A DNA stretch of 16,118 bases from an uncultured Clostridia bacterium (GTDB taxonomy: Bacteria > Bacillota > Clostridia > TANB77 > CAG-508), in the NCBI GenBank assembly GCA_934154805.1, contig CAKPGM010000022.1, forward strand, positions 1 through 16,118, in the 5' to 3' direction. The position numbers were made by a program, and so were the translations under genes. Below the pieces are notes generated by a model, which saw only the letters and a program-made list of their open reading frames with translations, did not search any database and was not told the origin of the DNA. This document shows positions 15,769 to 16,118 of the stretch, in pieces (position 1 is the first letter of the stretch; each line of letters opens with the position of its first letter).

Positions 15769-16118
15769 TTATTTTGCTGTTCTTGCCTGTTCTATTTCTT
15801 CGTCAGTCGCATTTGTGATTTTCTTTATTATATTTATGTTAAAATTTTCCTTTAACATTTTTTTAACAACTTCCATTTTCGTTTCTTTTGCTCCTTCTTT
15901 TTTACCTTCTTTTCTTCCGTTTTTCTTCTCCCTTTGCTACTCCCTCGTACCAATAATCTACTAATGCTTGTCCAAATCTCATACCACTTTCCTCCTCATC
16001 TTTATTTATTTTTTCTAGCAGTTCTTCTGCTAAGTTTTTATCTATTTCTCTTATTATATTGGTTATATATATGCTTATTCTTTCTTTTTCGTCTTCTGTA
16101 AATTTAAATTTTTCTATT
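15769..16118 (-). pseudogene. Frameshifted C-terminal part of an Rpn/PD-(D/E)XK transposase-family-like gene
   Basis: Entering from the right edge, a minus-strand frame encodes a charged helical segment with GMRFGQALVDYWYEGVAKGEE and then hits a stop at 15902-15904. One base over, an open frame continues with NGRKEGKKEGAKE, a helical stretch and a TAA at 15769-15771. Joined, they give the Gly/Lys/Glu repeat tail (EG-x-KG-x-x-G) and short helical C-terminus typical of Rpn / PD-(D/E)XK nuclease family transposase proteins. The break lies in a run of five A (five T at 15920-15924 on the plus strand); one more A would restore the frame. The catalytic domain is off the window, so the family call rests on the tail alone. 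Real decay or a sequencing error are both possible. Confidence 0.6.

Noticed and set aside
15902..15935. Programmed ribosomal frameshift in the transposase-family-like gene
   Set aside because: Moving between the frames needs a +1 or -2 shift and there is no canonical X-XXY-YYZ site in the right phase; a one-base loss in a homopolymer is simpler.

Overview
The window is a very AT-rich stretch in which every convincing gene lies on the minus strand. It most likely comes from a low-GC Bacillota chromosome, probably of the Clostridia. This rests on the AT-rich base composition, strong AAGGAGG-type ribosome binding sites, TGG-coded tryptophan (no sign of UGA=Trp) and the gene set: SMC, the folate-dependent tRNA methyltransferase TrmFO, a stand-alone RecD2 helicase and a bacterial SNF2 helicase. 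I cannot name a genus. Read in the direction of transcription (high to low coordinates) there are six blocks.

(1) 16118-15769: the C-terminal part of a gene resembling the Rpn / PD-(D/E)XK transposase family, broken by a one-base frameshift in a homopolymer. (2) 15661-13406: recD2, starting at TTG, with its own promoter and an intrinsic terminator. (3) 13205-8834: a two-gene operon of an SNF2-family helicase and trmFO, with a consensus-like promoter in front (TTGAAT-17-TATAAT). (4) 8658-7297: a separate transcription unit of two unrecognised genes, a 48-residue acidic helical protein and a 398-residue coiled-coil protein. It has an extended -10 promoter and a strong terminator.

(5) 7190-333: a nucleoside-phosphorylase-fold (MTA/SAH nucleosidase-like) gene, smc 15 bases later, then a SERCA-like P-type calcium ATPase. 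Between smc and the ATPase is a terminator-like hairpin placed directly before the ATPase ribosome binding site, so ATPase expression may depend on readthrough or attenuation. (6) 332-1: a non-coding region with an end-of-unit hairpin, a near-consensus promoter (TGGACA-17-TATAAT), a perfect 14-bp palindrome over the expected transcription start, and a ribosome binding site. It leads to a gene of which only the first codons lie inside the window.

Most of the content is housekeeping: chromosome organisation (SMC), DNA processing (RecD2, SNF2), tRNA modification (TrmFO), SAM by-product turnover (nucleosidase-like) and ion export (ATPase). No tRNA, rRNA, CRISPR array or intact mobile element was seen. 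The least explained parts are the two-gene coiled-coil cassette, the hairpin in front of the ATPase, and the operator-like palindrome at the left edge.
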